A stretch of DNA of 64,000 nt from Platycnemis pennipes. Its lineage: Eukaryota > Arthropoda > Insecta > Odonata > Platycnemididae. Numbering within the stretch: the first letter of the stretch is position 1; every line of letters starts with the position of its first letter. Below are positions 1-12,836 of this stretch, in pieces. The stretch lies in assembly GCA_933228895.1 (NCBI GenBank), contig OW121854.1:59128609-59192608 (forward strand), in the 5' to 3' direction. Under the pieces are notes generated by a model. That model did not search any database, was not told where the DNA came from, and worked only from the letters and a program-made list of their open reading frames with translations. The translations under genes were made by a program, and so were the position numbers.

Positions 1-1389
1 GAAGTTGGGCGAAATTTTGGAGGGAAATGAAAGAAAGACGACTGGGGATACTTCGACTTCCCGACACTTGGTACACACACCCGTTCTATTCCAAGAGCAA
101 TAAGCATACTCTGCCTTAATTTGAAGAGGTATGGAGAATGTGTTTTTATGAATCTAAAAACTACTGGAACTACAAGTAAGAAACTATCCCCTGCTGGTGG
201 AATCTCTCACGCACTTTGGCGTAGTGTGTGGTGAGCTCTAACCTTGTCAACCACACAAATCGGTTCCAATGAAGTCATATGAGCGTCTGCGGGTGACGCT
301 TATTCTAAATTTAATGCTTTCAGCAACCCCCGCATTTTACACGATGTCCCTTTTCATCCCTTAGTACCTCTTATCAATCTATTCAAACTACCTTTTCTTT
401 TCTTTCCTCTACGTCGCTTACCTAACATTCTTCCCTCCATGATGTCCTTTAAAACACCCTTTTTCCTTAAAACCTATCGCTTTCCTTTGCGCCTTCTGCC
501 TTATCCTGATTTTCCCTAATTGAATTATTTTTTTCTTCTACCAATTCTTGCACTTCATTGTAAGTCCTCCTTTCTATCCACCGTACTTTTTCCAGTCATC
601 TTACTTTTCCCTTCCATCATACTTTTTCCATCCATCTGTATTTCCACACCTCAACAGCCAGAATCATATCTTGTTTCCTTAAAATACATAAATTGATGCC
701 ACTAGTAACCACTAGTCGTATTACTAGTATTTAATTTACGCTCGTATTCAAAGTCATGCCCTTTAGTTCTTTTCTACGAGAAATTGTTACCATTGTTTTC
801 TTATGCTAGTAATCGTTTGGTGTATGTGGTGTGAAAAAGTAGCTATCTGAAAAAGTTCCTATCTGAACTCAAGCAACTCTCATAGCTTTTTTTTTTGGTG
901 GAACAAATTTAGGTTTTATACCTACCAGTAGTAAAGATCGTATCACAGTCGTTATATTGAAAAAAATATATTTACGATAAGCTGAATTTTCACTCCCTAA
1001 TCTAAATTCCAACCTAAACTCGACACTATCTTTGGACTAAGTATAGTAAAAATCACAGTTTATGATGGGTATGTTTCCGAATATCACAAAAGCATTAAAT
1101 TTATTTCTTACTTATAAGTTTTTCTGTTTTATAAAGTAATGCTTCCATTTGTAGATTGGTGTTTAGAGACTTAATACAATGCCCTTAGCTTCAGTTGTCT
1201 CATCAACGTCACTTGCTATGTTTATCAGCACCAAAATCTTTAAACTTTGTAGTATCAGAGTCCGCAATTCAACTGTTTATTGATAATGGTCTTATCCCAA
1301 ATATCACCGTCCCGTAGACAATGCAGGGCATTATCACTAACCAAATTACTATTTAATTTTTCATGAAGTCTCATGTGATTCGTATCTGA
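1..1389. other. No gene seen; AT-rich DNA with pyrimidine-rich stretch
   Basis: I see no convincing coding frame, RNA gene or element boundary. The part around 300-660 is a run of short C/T-rich words on the plus strand, as in other pyrimidine-rich patches of this window. The remainder is unstructured AT-rich sequence. Confidence 0.5.
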
Positions 1390-1760
1390 GTTATCTGTCG
1401 TCATAATCATCGGTCCTATGATTGGTTTGACGCAGCCCTCCACTCGATTCTTCTATCGGTCAACCTGTTCATGTTGACATAACTCCTCTCTTTTGCATCC
1501 TTCACAACTTGCTCTATGTATCATACGAGGCCTGCTTTTTCCATTTTTTACGTTCACTTTTCCGTCGACGTTGTCTTCGTTAGGCCATCGTGTCTTAAGA
1601 TGTGGCCTATTAAGCTGTCCCGTCTTCTTTTTAAGGTTTTCAGTAGACATATCTTTTCTCGCACTCTTCTTAAGACTTCTTCGTTTGTCACTCGATCGAT
1701 CCATTTTAACTTCATCATTCTTAGGTAGCACCACATTTCATATGCTTCCAGCCTGTTCTG
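1390..1760 (-). pseudogene. LINE reverse-transcriptase C-terminal end, decayed
   Basis: Read on the minus strand, this gives the typical C-terminal tail of an arthropod endonuclease/reverse-transcriptase LINE. Around 1554-1736 are a 'VTNEEVLRRVREK' segment and a 'LIGHILRHDGL' segment. In a shifted frame down to about 1453 follow a 'KNGKSRPRMI' basic segment and an 'EELCQHEQVDR' segment. The final 'EWRAASNQ'-like tail is frameshifted near 1420-1440. At least two frameshifts separate these pieces, so it is a dead 5'-truncated copy. The same tail recurs at 44.8-45.5, 57.3-58.3 and 62.0-62.5 kb. The exact LINE clade is not assignable from the tail alone. Confidence 0.8.
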
Positions 1761-3270
1761 TCATATCACACTTTATTACTTTTGAGGGTCATCGGGATGG
1801 TGGTACCGAGGAACGATTTTCAAATTATTTGGGTATTTTTGAAAGATTAAAACCAGCTATCTTCTGTCGGAGCGTTAAGTCCTACGTCCTTAAGCTACGC
1901 TGCCGCTATTCCTACTTCATCTTTCAAATTTCCTATATGTTCAGTTGATTGCCATTAATCAATGTTTACCTCAAGACGGAAAGGCGAAGGTCACCAGTGA
2001 TTATAACCTGCAACTCGCCCTTGCTTACGTTTCTTCGAGTTGTTTCTTCATTAAACTTCTCTATGTTTTAACTTTTACAGGCATGATTAATAATTTCACG
2101 TTGACATAATGCTTGATAAATGATGAAATTTTTACTATTTTTAATCTAAAGTTTCAAAGCGTGACGTTACGCTTGTGACTTAGTGAGTGGATATAGTTCT
2201 ACTCGCGGTTGTAAGAAAATGCAGTTATTGTAGTTTTATGTATTATAACATCGAAGCCAAATATCAGTCCAGTCATAACACATAAACCGAAGGTATCGTT
2301 GGAAATCTATTCAATTACTCAGTTATATTACACTCACGTAATTACCTTCCCTTGCTTCGAACCAGTATGAACATTGTAAATGAAAAACTTCGTGATTCCA
2401 AGTAATAATTTACTACCTGTTTAAAATGCTTTTATGTGGAATTACGAAGTCACTCTTTTCGTTCAAAATGACATGCAAATTCCAAAGTCACGGCTCTGAC
2501 TACGGAGTTTAACACGCACGTAGTAATGTAGCTCAAGGAAATATTCATACCGGTTGGTTTATTTTAAGCTGTCTTCCAATTTTATATATACGTCTATAAT
2601 GATGGAATTTCGCACGCTAGTACAGCCTTTTTGTTACTATAGTGAAGGTATCAAGCTACGTTAATGTCTGTGATGATGACATTTGAGTTTAGAACTAACA
2701 CTTAAGTACTGGAATTACCAATACTGAGACAATATAAATTTAAACTTCCTTCCATATTATTCAATATTTTCTCATAGAGTCCCATAATCTGTTCGTGTTA
2801 TTTACTCAAAATCATATTTCATGACTACAATATTCATACAAACTACGCAAAGATTGCTTTTTCATAAAATTACAATTTACTCTCATACTTTCATTAGTAA
2901 AAGCGAGGATTTACGTCGGTATATGTTTCAGAATCAATTTTTCTCCATCAGTGAAGCTCTCAAAAGAAAAGATATCATGAATAGGTCTTGTTGAGTACGT
3001 CAAATAGTGATGGGAGCTTATTAGGGCTGAATATTTCTTTAGGTTGTGCTAATTTTCATGATGCATTTTTACGGTAAAATACTTTTACGAATACTTAGCA
3101 ATCTTCTTCAAATTCTTACTATATCATAGTCAAGGTCGTTTACAACCGTCCCTTTGTAAGCATTGCCCTAATAATAACCGCAATTTCACCTCCACATATC
3201 GCGTTGACTCTATCGCTTACATTCCTCTCGATTTCATCCAATCAGCTGTATTCGTATTAGCTTGGGCACT
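1761..3270. other. No gene seen; AT-rich unique-looking DNA
   Basis: No coding frame, repeat boundary or RNA gene is supported. The minus-strand extension beyond the LINE fragment (to about 1950) has no recognisable reverse-transcriptase motif. Confidence 0.5.
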
Positions 3271-3660
3271 TCTTTCAGTACTGTGAAGGTTGTATCGTCT
3301 GAACAGTAGACGTCAATGTTTCGGCGAGCTAGCGTGTTTATTTGTCTCTCTGTGGTCCATGCCCTTTAATTCTGTCGACAGAAGATGGCGTTGTATCCTG
3401 GACGGCCGACCACCCGCACTGGTTATGTGTTGTAGGCTTCGGCCTAAGCGCCACGGCTTTTATTGGCCCACCTCTGTCACGGGGGTCCGTTGTCGCATGA
3501 GGCATAGCGGTCGCTAAGTACTTATCGCCGCGTAGTAGGTTGTGAGACGGACCTTGTGCGGAGTGGCTCAAGAAGCCTTTCAGTCTCAAGCAACATGCGC
3601 GCCGCTCGAGAAGTGGTTGTCAATTAGTCGGTCCGAATCAACACAGGGCCCAGTGTTCCT
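3271..3660. other. Small GC-rich segment without a gene
   Basis: Composition rises clearly above the flanks between about 3290 and 3660, with many CG dinucleotides. Short open frames occur on both strands (75 and 83 codons), as expected where stop codons are rare. None resembles a known protein. It could be an old GC-rich repeat or a regulatory island. Confidence 0.35.
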
Positions 3661-4339
3661 TTTCGACCAATCTGGAAGGTGAATCCGATGCAAATCCTAA
3701 TGAGTTGACCAGCATTGGTAAGAAAAAGAGTAAATTTTCATTAGGAGAGCCAAGGCTCTTTAGTCTGCCTGATTAATCAATGACACTGGTCAACAACTAT
3801 TTTGTCACAAAGAAGAGTGTAAGTGTTCTCAAGGTTGTAAGGTGCTGAATTCGAAAATGGAATCAGTCTTTTTTTCTATTGACCTAGTTTTTTGTAACAT
3901 GATTCTGCATTTTTTTTCAAAATTTTTTGAAAAGGCTGAAGATATATAATTCTGTAGTAGCTGATTTAATTGTTATGTAGACTTAATAGTTGAAAAAAGT
4001 GTCAGTGTACATATGTACATGAAATTCTAATACATGTCCCTGAAGCCATAAACCAGCTTCCACTTCCATCCCCCAACTCGTAGATGGGAGCAGTGCGGCA
4101 AAATTGCCGAAGGATCAACAGATCTCGCCACAGACTTATTTCTTTTTGAGGAATAAAGCTGAAATCGTTTAAAAAACAAAGCACGCTGAGCATTGCACAA
4201 ATTTACCATCTTCTATGATGCCTGTATCTACATCAGATTTACTTAAACCCTGCGCGCCACCGTAGGTGGAAAATCACCAAGCGTGCACATGCAACTATGA
4301 GCTACACTACAAGAAATGCACTGTTGTCTGTATGTCCCA
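3661..4339. other. No gene seen upstream of the decayed repeat gene
   Basis: AT-rich with T and A homopolymers around 3870-3940. It may contain the unrecognisable N-terminal part of the decayed gene that follows, but I see no motif that proves this. Confidence 0.4.
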
Positions 4340-5590
4340 ATGTAGAAAAGCCTCTTGAAAATATGACTGATGAAGATGAATTGGGCGTCAAACACGGAGG
4401 AGATACCGAATGAGATGAAGGAATTCTTTATGCTGGCCTAATATTTCAAGAGCTCTGTTCAACCAAGGAGCCCCCACCTTTGTCACAAGTATACATCAAT
4501 GATCAACAGTGCTATTTGAAGTTGTTTTAACAACAGTTTGTGCTTTTTTCTTCTGAATTGAAAGGATGTAATAGTCTAGATAGCAATACGAAAGTGAGTG
4601 TTTTTCGTGACCGCCGTATTGCATTCCAGATTTCGTCTCCCACGAAGGTGACATGATTTTCTGTAATGATGTAGCATCGATTATGGAGGCTCTTGGAAAT
4701 AGGCACAATGTACGTAAATAGCTAATGTCCATTTAAGTTCAGGTAGTATAAACACATAACATCTACATATTAGAACAAATTTTATGAGTACGCCTCATGC
4801 TGTTAACCCGAAGGAGGTATAGGAGAACTTGAAATTGATTTTGGCATTTATGGACCATAATAAATACCATTGGAATATATTAGGATACCTAAAAGTACTT
4901 GAAATCCTGTTTGGAATGCAGCTCTAATACAATCATCAGTGCTTTATATACGAGTTGGACATCAGAGACGGGAAAAAACACTGTTCTGAAAAAAAAGCCT
5001 ACTCAAATGCACTATTGCCTGGAAAGATGAATGCGGAGAGCACTACTCTTTTTAATCTGAAATATATGTATCTACTTCAACTCCATATTTTTATGAGACT
5101 CATAAAAAACGTTGTGAAAGCCTTGAACAAATCAATTTGTGGATACATGTACTTCCAACAAAAATATCCTAAGATGAGCGATGCCGAAATGAAGGAAGGA
5201 ATGATTGCAAGATCACAAATGAAAGAATTAATGGGCGATGACAGTTTCTTTAAACTGTAAAATGATGTTAAAATGGTATGGCTTTTAAGAGTGTTTGCAA
5301 AAACATTTTAGCGGAGAACTATCGCAAAATTATGCATGAACTCTTGTGATTATTCCACCGCATGGGATGTTACATTTGACTGAGATGCATTTCTTGAACT
5401 ATCATTTGGACTTATTCCTGATTAAACTTGCCTCCGTAGGCGATGAGTATAGTGTAGGTTATCAACGGATTATTTCAAAAGTGGAGACGTGTTATCGTGC
5501 AAATTGAGTGCTGCCATGTTGTCTGTCTATTGCTGAAAGTGACGTTCCCGAGGAAAAATTAGGCGGGGAATTGGCAAGTAATATTTTTGG
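4340..5590 (+). pseudogene. Decayed copy of an unnamed, widely repeated invertebrate protein family
   Basis: Joining plus-strand frames by eye recovers one protein in the expected order. There is an acidic 'MTDEDELG' stretch near 4360, a 'LDSNTKVSVFRDRR' block near 4580, 'MIFCNDVASIMEALG' near 4652-4700, and 'NLKLILAFMDHNKYHWNI' near 4830-4880. The longest intact piece runs 4955-5260 (101 codons) and includes 'YPKMSDAEMKEGM' and a 'MKELMGDD' end. Further blocks follow: 'AENYRK' near 5310, 'MHFLNYHLDLFL' near 5380-5420, 'VGDEYSVGYQRI' near 5435-5470 and 'KLSAAMLSVYC' near 5505. From general knowledge, these blocks match a long, multi-copy, uncharacterised protein family common in arthropod and cnidarian genomes. 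I know of no established function or name. Several frameshifts and stops make this a pseudogene. Confidence 0.7.
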
Positions 5591-7289
5591 CATTTTTTCT
5601 CACTACAACACTGCTTACGTGGTATTTATTACTTTTATTCTTTCCCATTTTAACAATTTTTTTAAATGTTCAAGGTTGAATTAATCACACGTTTTCGTGC
5701 ACAAATCTAGTTAGAAAGAATTCATAAAATTAGGAGGTTTATATTCTCAGAAACCCTTGTGGGGAAATGTTCCTCTTCTCCTTTTGCTTCATCTAAGCGA
5801 TGTGTTTCTTTTGTATAGTATTTTAAAATCAACGCGTATGTAATATGGGCCGGAGATGCACAAACTAGAAAAAATAATTTGTTTTTAATTTGATGGTCCC
5901 TGCGTCCTCTGACCCTGAACATCCATGGGGAAAAAAATTAGATCATGGCTAAAATCTTGACTTTTGATTTTTTGCTCTACTGCTATTAGAATGGGCAGTG
6001 CAGGTGTTTTTCGCAAACAAATGATATAAATAAGATAATCTGGGACTTTTGGATTTTTGTCGGGTATCATGTAAAAACAAAGGCTGATGGGAAAAAAACA
6101 TACATATATTTGAATTAAGCATAGACATTTCTATAAGAAACGGTCATTATGCTTCGCGATGCAGAAAAAAAGTTTCATTTTGTAGACCAGTGTAATTATT
6201 AGCTTATTGTGTTCATACTTACCTTTTAGCTGCATGTACGCTGATCATTCTCTCTCTGCCAAACCCACTCATGTAGGCTTGCTGGGTATTCACGCAGATA
6301 TAGATTCTCTTACATTAATCGTCCCAGCTTCCCCTCCGTCCATCCATCTTACTCGGTTCCCTTCTACCACCCTTTTCTTCCGTCCTAGTCTACACCACCA
6401 CATTTGGAAAGAAATATAAACGTCGAATCTTCACATTACTGTTAACTTCCTTTTCATATAATGTTTTCATGTCAGTGTTTTGGAACTTTGATGCATTCGT
6501 GGGCAAATACCAACAGCAATAAAAGAAAGCTATTTTTGGCAGCTGTTTTCGTCGTCATTTGGAGAAGCGACCAACAACTAGGGACATATGTGTCATTTAA
6601 TATACGTGGATATCTGGAAAAGAGTAAAAATGTTTTAGGAAGAGGAGGAAAGGCAAAGAGAATTCTAGTGTAGACTTTTTGAGTGATCTTAATGAAAGGC
6701 ACCTATGTCCTTTCCTGCGGACGGAGTTATTAGCATTAGTTTTCTACCGGTAAAGGTTGATCTAAATGGACAATAAATTTCTCTCACGACCCCTACATTT
6801 CACACGATTTCCACCTTCAGCCCTGCATGCTATTCAAAATATCCGTTCTTAGATACTTGTTACTTAACAAACTTTCATGTTACTAGTTGTATTACGGATA
6901 GTAATAGATTACAGCGAAGATACATAGCGAAATGCGAATAGGTACCTATTTTAGATTTTGACATAGAAATTAGATATTTATGATTTTTCTGTAACGTTTA
7001 AATGTTTTAACTCTACTTAATGCATACGCAAGGAAATATAAGTCCATATTTTAATTTATTTATAGTAATGACTATCTAACTAAAAATTGTGTATATCTTA
7101 CTTTGTATTAACTAACAATTTAATATCATTCGTAGCTAACATTTCACGTCTCCCGTGACTTCATGGCCTATAATTTCTTTAGGATGGTTGTATGGTTGTG
7201 TTGTAACTTTTTCAATCATATAAGTAGTTTTAACTGGGTATTTTTTGCATGTCTACATTGTAGTAATTATTCTCTCTGAATGGTAATGT
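5591..7289. other. No gene seen
   Basis: AT-rich DNA. Short frames near 5722-5922, 6207-6419 and 6461-6702 resemble nothing I know, and overlapping frames on opposite strands argue against coding. Confidence 0.5.
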
Positions 7290-7575
7290 ATGCCAGGTGA
7301 CGGCTCACCAACTACCACACACCCATACGAGGGCTGAAGACCTGCAGATGTTCCTTTCTCCCCCTAACTCATTATTCTCCCTTCTACTACGGCCTCAAAA
7401 CTCCCTCGCTCGTTAATGAGTTACTCCATCCAGACCTACTGCAATTAAACACTCTCCATACTCCATTAATGTGGGAACCAGTACCCAAAAAAACAGCACA
7501 TCTCGGATGCATAATTCGAACCCGGGCCCTAGGAATGAGAATCCAGTGCCCTAGCCAGCACACCAACCCGATCCA
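7290..7575 (-). repeat. tRNA-derived SINE, minus strand
   Basis: On the minus strand the right-hand end has a tRNA-like head: an A-box-like 'TGGTGTGCTGGCTAGGGC' and a B-box 'GGGTTCGAATT' (plus positions about 7513-7523). A body of about 220 bases follows, with a T run and purine-rich sequence. The head is too degenerate for a functional tRNA. Its body does not resemble that of the SINE group at 47, 52, 55.7 and 60.4 kb, so it is probably a different SINE family. Confidence 0.65.
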
Positions 7576-10506
7576 ATTTTGTTTTTTTTACTATCCTCCA
7601 ATGGCTAAATTCGAGTTTATAATAATTCTGAGCCAGTAGAATTTAGATAATCTTCATTGAGCCGTAGAAACTAAATTCCATCGAGTTTCAAGTAGCACCA
7701 AAGTAAAACCAAAGGGTAAAAAATGTTCTTAGAAATGATTCCTATCCCTCAATTCCATCTACTAAGAAGTTATATGAGTCTCGTCGTGAAACGTAGTACT
7801 TCTGCCATCTGTAGTAAATCGTCAGTTTAAGGTCATCTAATACCGTGGAACTCAATTTCTGTACCGTATGCTTATTTCTACAACTGAAGCCCTACTTTCC
7901 ATTTCTGAATCAGTCATTTTTGTCTTGCTGTTTTTGCTCTCTTTCTGAATGCGGACTTTTATGTTTTTGCGTGATAATATTTTCAAATATTAATTAGCTA
8001 CTTGATTACATGTATGATATTTTATGCACGGAGATAAGGAAAATGTACTTGTGAGCTTTCACTCTTTATTTTTAGGGTGAATTTGTGGTGTATTACAACA
8101 TAACTAGTTTTGAAAATATTACGATTTTATATGCATCTATATAACTCGTATATTTAATCCAAGAGAGAGAGAGAAAATTTTTAAAAAATTATTGATTCAG
8201 GAATTAATAATAACTTAGCTTCATCTCAGGTTTTACAAAATTATGCAACTTGCAAGGAATCCCTCAACGTGTGCCCGTAATTAATTTTCCCTTATTGAGT
8301 AATTTTATCTTTTTATCGGCTTTGAGACAATGGAATGCTGTTGAGGTGAAATGAGGGTAATGATATTAGAAAACACAAGAACAAGGGAGGTACTAAATAA
8401 TACGTGTTTTGTATAGCATGAAAGGCAGACATAAGATATGTAGATGTAATACGAGGAATGTGAATTGGTGTGGAAGGTACATGGGTGGGGAGTAGCTGGC
8501 TGACTATCCAATACTCACCAATATTCGCAGAATACTTAATGATGGTTAATATAAACAGATGTTCAGGTTTCATGGTTTCTTTTGTTGGTTTTCTTCACAA
8601 TGGCAACTTTGCCGAATGCCTTGTGTTATTACGGTAGCAGTAGACTTGGGTTTGAGGTGCCTCAACGGCTAAGGTTATATCGCACCACATAACCTAACCA
8701 AATATGATCACTAACCCCATGGCCGTTCGGCATTGAGAGAAAGTACTATGTCTGACCTCAGAAATATGCTAAGTTATCCATGCAAAAACTTGGTAAAATA
8801 GCTATTAAATTAGAATATCATGAAGGATAATAATGTTTTGCAATTTATAAACTGTAAGAACGTCTGAAAACATGATAAATGAAACAAAATTTTCTCATTC
8901 TTACGGAAACATGAGAAAATATTTAAAGTTTTAAATAATATTTCAAGGGGATATTTATAGCTTCGCGAGGATTTTGCGATAGAAATAGTTTAATGTGGTA
9001 TTTGTGGGTTCGTGTGTTGTAAGAAAGGAAATCTTTAAGATCTCCATCTCCTTTTTTAATTAACGCTCTTTGCCTTGTTCATCGTTGAGGTCGTTACTTT
9101 CCATTAGGACAGATTACCAAGCGTTTTTTCCTCTGAAAAAATTTATTGCGTTTCATGTTAGTGGCGTAGGCACGCGATCAGGAAGACGTTGGCCTAATTC
9201 TCCGTGGGGTGCGGCCGGTTTGCGGTGACTGCGCCATTGGAGGACGACTTTCGGAAATTAAAATGAAAGGGTTTGCGAAGTCTTTCGACCCGTTGTGGGG
9301 TCAAATTAAATTATTCGACGTCTTTCAGTCCTTTTACTTCCTGTCGCGCGTGATTTTGCGTCGTTCTATTATTCCCTTAATTTCTTCTTCCCTTATTGTC
9401 CTTTTTGGTCAAAAGTTACTCCTGTTCCGGTTAAAGTTATTTATACGTTCACATTTATCAACGAGTATACAGTAGGATTTAGTAATTGAAAGTATGCACA
9501 AAATCCTATTTTCTTTCTCAGTTATATGTTTCGAACAAATTGGATTATCAATGCATGCAATATCTTACAACCCACCGGACAGTAACAATTATAATTACCT
9601 GTAATACTGATGATCTACCTATAACAGTAGAGGTACGAGATTTAAATGGGAAAGAGCAAAGGGGATTTTTTATATCATCCTTTGCATTGTGATGTTGCAA
9701 GATGATCATATTTTGCTCCTAATGTTCTTCTTCCGCTATGCATACTTTTCGCCTCTCACATTCTGTCCATACGGCCAGTTTTTCTCCTCCCACTATTACA
9801 CTTACCAATCCGGGCACAATGCGTGCCTGTGTAATATTTGTAGTTGCAAGAGCTTTTCTCCCTTGTAACTTCTCGGCCAGTTAACTTCTCGATCATTTCT
9901 CTGCAGGTTATCGTTGAAAAAAGCTGTGAACTGCTACCTATATCATAAATAGTTATGTATTCAATATCCTAGGAAATGGCTAAGGATTTAGTATAGAAAA
10001 ATTATATATGATGAGTGAGAGATGATATCGACATGACGAGTCTCAGTTAATGGAAGTTTAGATTTGGAAAGGGCTGCATTGTCAGCAGATCAATTTTGAA
10101 GCCTCTGTCCTAAGAGACTTTCTATATTGATATCACTAACACGATATTTTAGCGAAATATTTATTTTTTATTGCTAGTCAAATGAATCCCATCTACCAAA
10201 GCTGTTGGAGATACTGTTGAAGGGTAAGATAACCCAAATAAAGAGCTTCAGTGTACTTTTCACTTGGCAATGATGCACTCTTTTATGGACGAAATATATT
10301 TTTTTAATCACATACAATATCATTATGGAAAATTAAATTACGTAAATAATTTTAGTGAACTTGTTATGAAAATAAACTTGCATCTATATGCCCCTCTATA
10401 CTACTTCTTTTTATCACACTGCGTATTTTATCCAACCGAGTTTTTCATGGAATTGCACGAAGTATGCTTGGCTGATTAAGAAAGATCGGATGCTTTCCGT
10501 ATGTTG
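7576..10506. other. No gene seen; short AG microsatellite
   Basis: Mostly AT-rich DNA. An (AG)n run of about 13 bases lies at 8162-8174. Around 9140-9290 composition is more GC-rich, with a frame of 88 codons from 9209, but no recognisable domain is present. No element ends were found. Confidence 0.45.
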
Positions 10507-10675
10507 TTGGTGAAGGCTGTTCCGATCTCCGCCCGGCCAAACCCTGCTTTGCTGCCGAAGATTTAATAGGCGAGTCTTCAAGGCTGGGTCTTGAAGACTA
10601 TGAACGACTCGTCCATTGAAACATCTGCAGCAATGCAGGGTTTACCCGGTGGAGTACCTGAACAGCCTTTGCCAA
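10507..10675. repeat. 169-bp imperfect hairpin (foldback element)
   Basis: Two arms of about 70 bases pair across a central stem-loop. Matching words include GAAGGCTGTTC against GAACAGCCTTT, AAACCCTGC against GCAGGGTTT, and GGCGAGTC against GACTCGTCC. At the centre, GTCTTCAAG (10574-10582) and CTTGAAGAC (10590-10598) form a perfect 9-bp stem with a 7-base loop. No target duplication is obvious. It may be a short foldback MITE or a hairpin-RNA locus; nothing in the sequence decides between these. Confidence 0.75.
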
Positions 10676-11089
10676 TACTTACTTGGCTGTTTGCCTTCCT
10701 ACCATTCGTGTGAGTATCGAAGTGTCTGTTTGTATTTCTTTATTCGCCATTTAGTTCTATAGAGCCGACGTTGAAGGAAAAAAATCTGCCATGCTCCCCT
10801 TGAAAACAAGTGTAATCAATCATTTCTTAAGGAACATGCACTGTACTTTGTATGTTTTATTGAATAACTTTAATAAAAATTAAGAGTCTCGCAGTATAAC
10901 TTTACATTTGGGGGAATACTTCTTTTTTAGGTATTATATCTTTTTACTATGCCCTTATCAGTATCCCTTTTGAATTTACTGAGGCCGACTTAATTATAGG
11001 CTTCTTCGCTTTAGTATGCTATCGTTGCGTTATGGCTTCATCTATTCTCTTGCATAATCAACCAGATTTTCGTTCCGTACCCTCGGTCT
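10676..11089. other. No gene seen
   Basis: AT-rich sequence between the hairpin and a GC-richer segment, with no coding or repeat signal. Confidence 0.5.
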
Positions 11090-11570
11090 TTAGTTCAACG
11101 GTCCCGTTATAAATTGTTGCGCCCATCCGCCCTGACATGAGCTTGCTTCGCAATTTCGCCCTTTTTCTTTTCTCTCCCCAGAGTTTTTTTCCCTATCCTT
11201 CATTTCGAATCGCCATTCCTCTCCTTCTCTCTTTCTCTCACTTCTCCTCCCCCTCACGGACCCAAGTCTATCCTCTTTGTTCATCATTTCGGATGCCCGG
11301 GAGTCACGCCACGCGTTAATTTATTTGCCAGGCGGCCGAGCTAGCTGGGGCAGCACGAGATTGCGACATTTGGCTCGGCTCAACCCATTTCGGTGTTCTG
11401 ACCGCCCGGCCTCTCGACCTGGCTGATTCTTTTTTTTTTTTTTTTATACACCCTTTCGCTTTCTCCCAAGTCCTCCACCAGGACGTCCCATTCGTCTCCA
11501 ACATTGCGGTAGGATATCTAAAGCTAGTAAAACTTCGGCGTAGAACGATCGTATTGAGCATATCTGGCAT
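11090..11570. other. Pyrimidine-rich then GC-rich segment with T16 run
   Basis: Positions 11150-11290 are strongly C/T-biased on the plus strand, followed by a GC-rich part around 11290-11420 and an uninterrupted T run at 11430-11445. A short phrase at its start (ATGAGCTTGCT, 11136-11146) recurs at 34292-34302, where another pyrimidine-rich island begins, so the two may be related repeats. Open frames of 60-84 codons occur on both strands and look compositional. Confidence 0.4.
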
Positions 11571-12836
11571 TGTGCTATGACAGTTATTTCCTGCAGTTAA
11601 CTTATGTTCAAACCTCCGCAGTGGTAACTCGGTAGTATTTGTTTTTCTTTGAGAGTAAACGTCTTTTTCTGATGTCTTCTTTTCCTACTTTCTCTTGTTC
11701 CATAGGCTTAACCTTTGTGCCCGCCGGCCCGTTAGTTAGGGTAGTAGCTCACCAATTTAGCAACGAAAAGGTTTCACGTCCAGCCTCGGCATGGGTGTTA
11801 ATTTTTGCTGAGCCTAAATGAGCTATACAATTTAACCCAAGCAGTTTGTGTGCCTAAAAAAATAAATTTTACCGCTCTTATTTTGTATACATGACAGAAG
11901 TTATCTACCATAGTCACTTTACTCGCAGGATTTACATGACCATTGATTTTAATTCTTGAAGTTATACTGGTGACAGAAGACTAAGAATAAATACAGCAAT
12001 CAACCGACTTGGTCACTCAAGAGTGTTGAATGTTTAAATCACTATACAAGAATGCGTATTCCTGGTTGTACCACGCTTCTACGTGACTTCTCTATAAAAC
12101 AATGACTGGTTAAATTTTGGAATACACAGTCGTTCCCTAGTAGTCAAATTCATATCGGGTGGTCTCAATTAGTGTGCAAGGCTCAGAACAGGAACAATTT
12201 GTAGATGAATAAATGCTGCAAGTGTATGCTAGAGTCATTCATTAATCTTGCATTCCGTGATTAAAGGGATCTCATTTTAGCCACGAGGAATTCAATCTCA
12301 CACCCATCATTGTAATTCTGTAAGAGGTTATCCAAACATTTCCTAATTATACATAAGATGCGTCGCGACGCGCCTTAAACGACTAAACATATGGACACGA
12401 CGCGTGGTGCCTTTATATTTAGTGTATATAAAAAGACTTGATCCAGCTGATCCACGAATGATGGGGTCTTTTACTATATTTTTATTGCCGAATCTGATAG
12501 AGTTTTTGAAATAATAAGTACTATTTTTCCGTTATTCGATCCATCACGTAATTATCGAGTTATAAGTAGGAAAATAGTAATGTTTTTAACTCTTTCGCTT
12601 GAGTGGGCGTGTGAAAGATTCGTACGTCATCCCTTCGACCAATCACAACTGACAAGACTGTGCAGCTCCTTCGCTCAGCCCCAATCGGGGATACACAGCT
12701 GATTGTGCAAATGAAAGTGCTTGTTAGACTCCGTGCGGAGTATTTCGAAAGACATTGATTATGCGACAAGTTAATTTGTCAACAAGTATATAAACTTCAG
12801 TACACTTTTATTCATAATGTACACAAAAAGTACTTA
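11571..12836. other. No gene seen
   Basis: AT-rich DNA up to the TTA target duplication (12834-12836) of the next element. No coding frame is recognisable. Confidence 0.5.

Noticed and set aside
3290..3360. Another Penelope-like hammerhead motif (CGCCGAAACATTGACG on the minus strand)
   Set aside because: A GAAAC word is present, but no CTGANGA core precedes it within a plausible stem distance.
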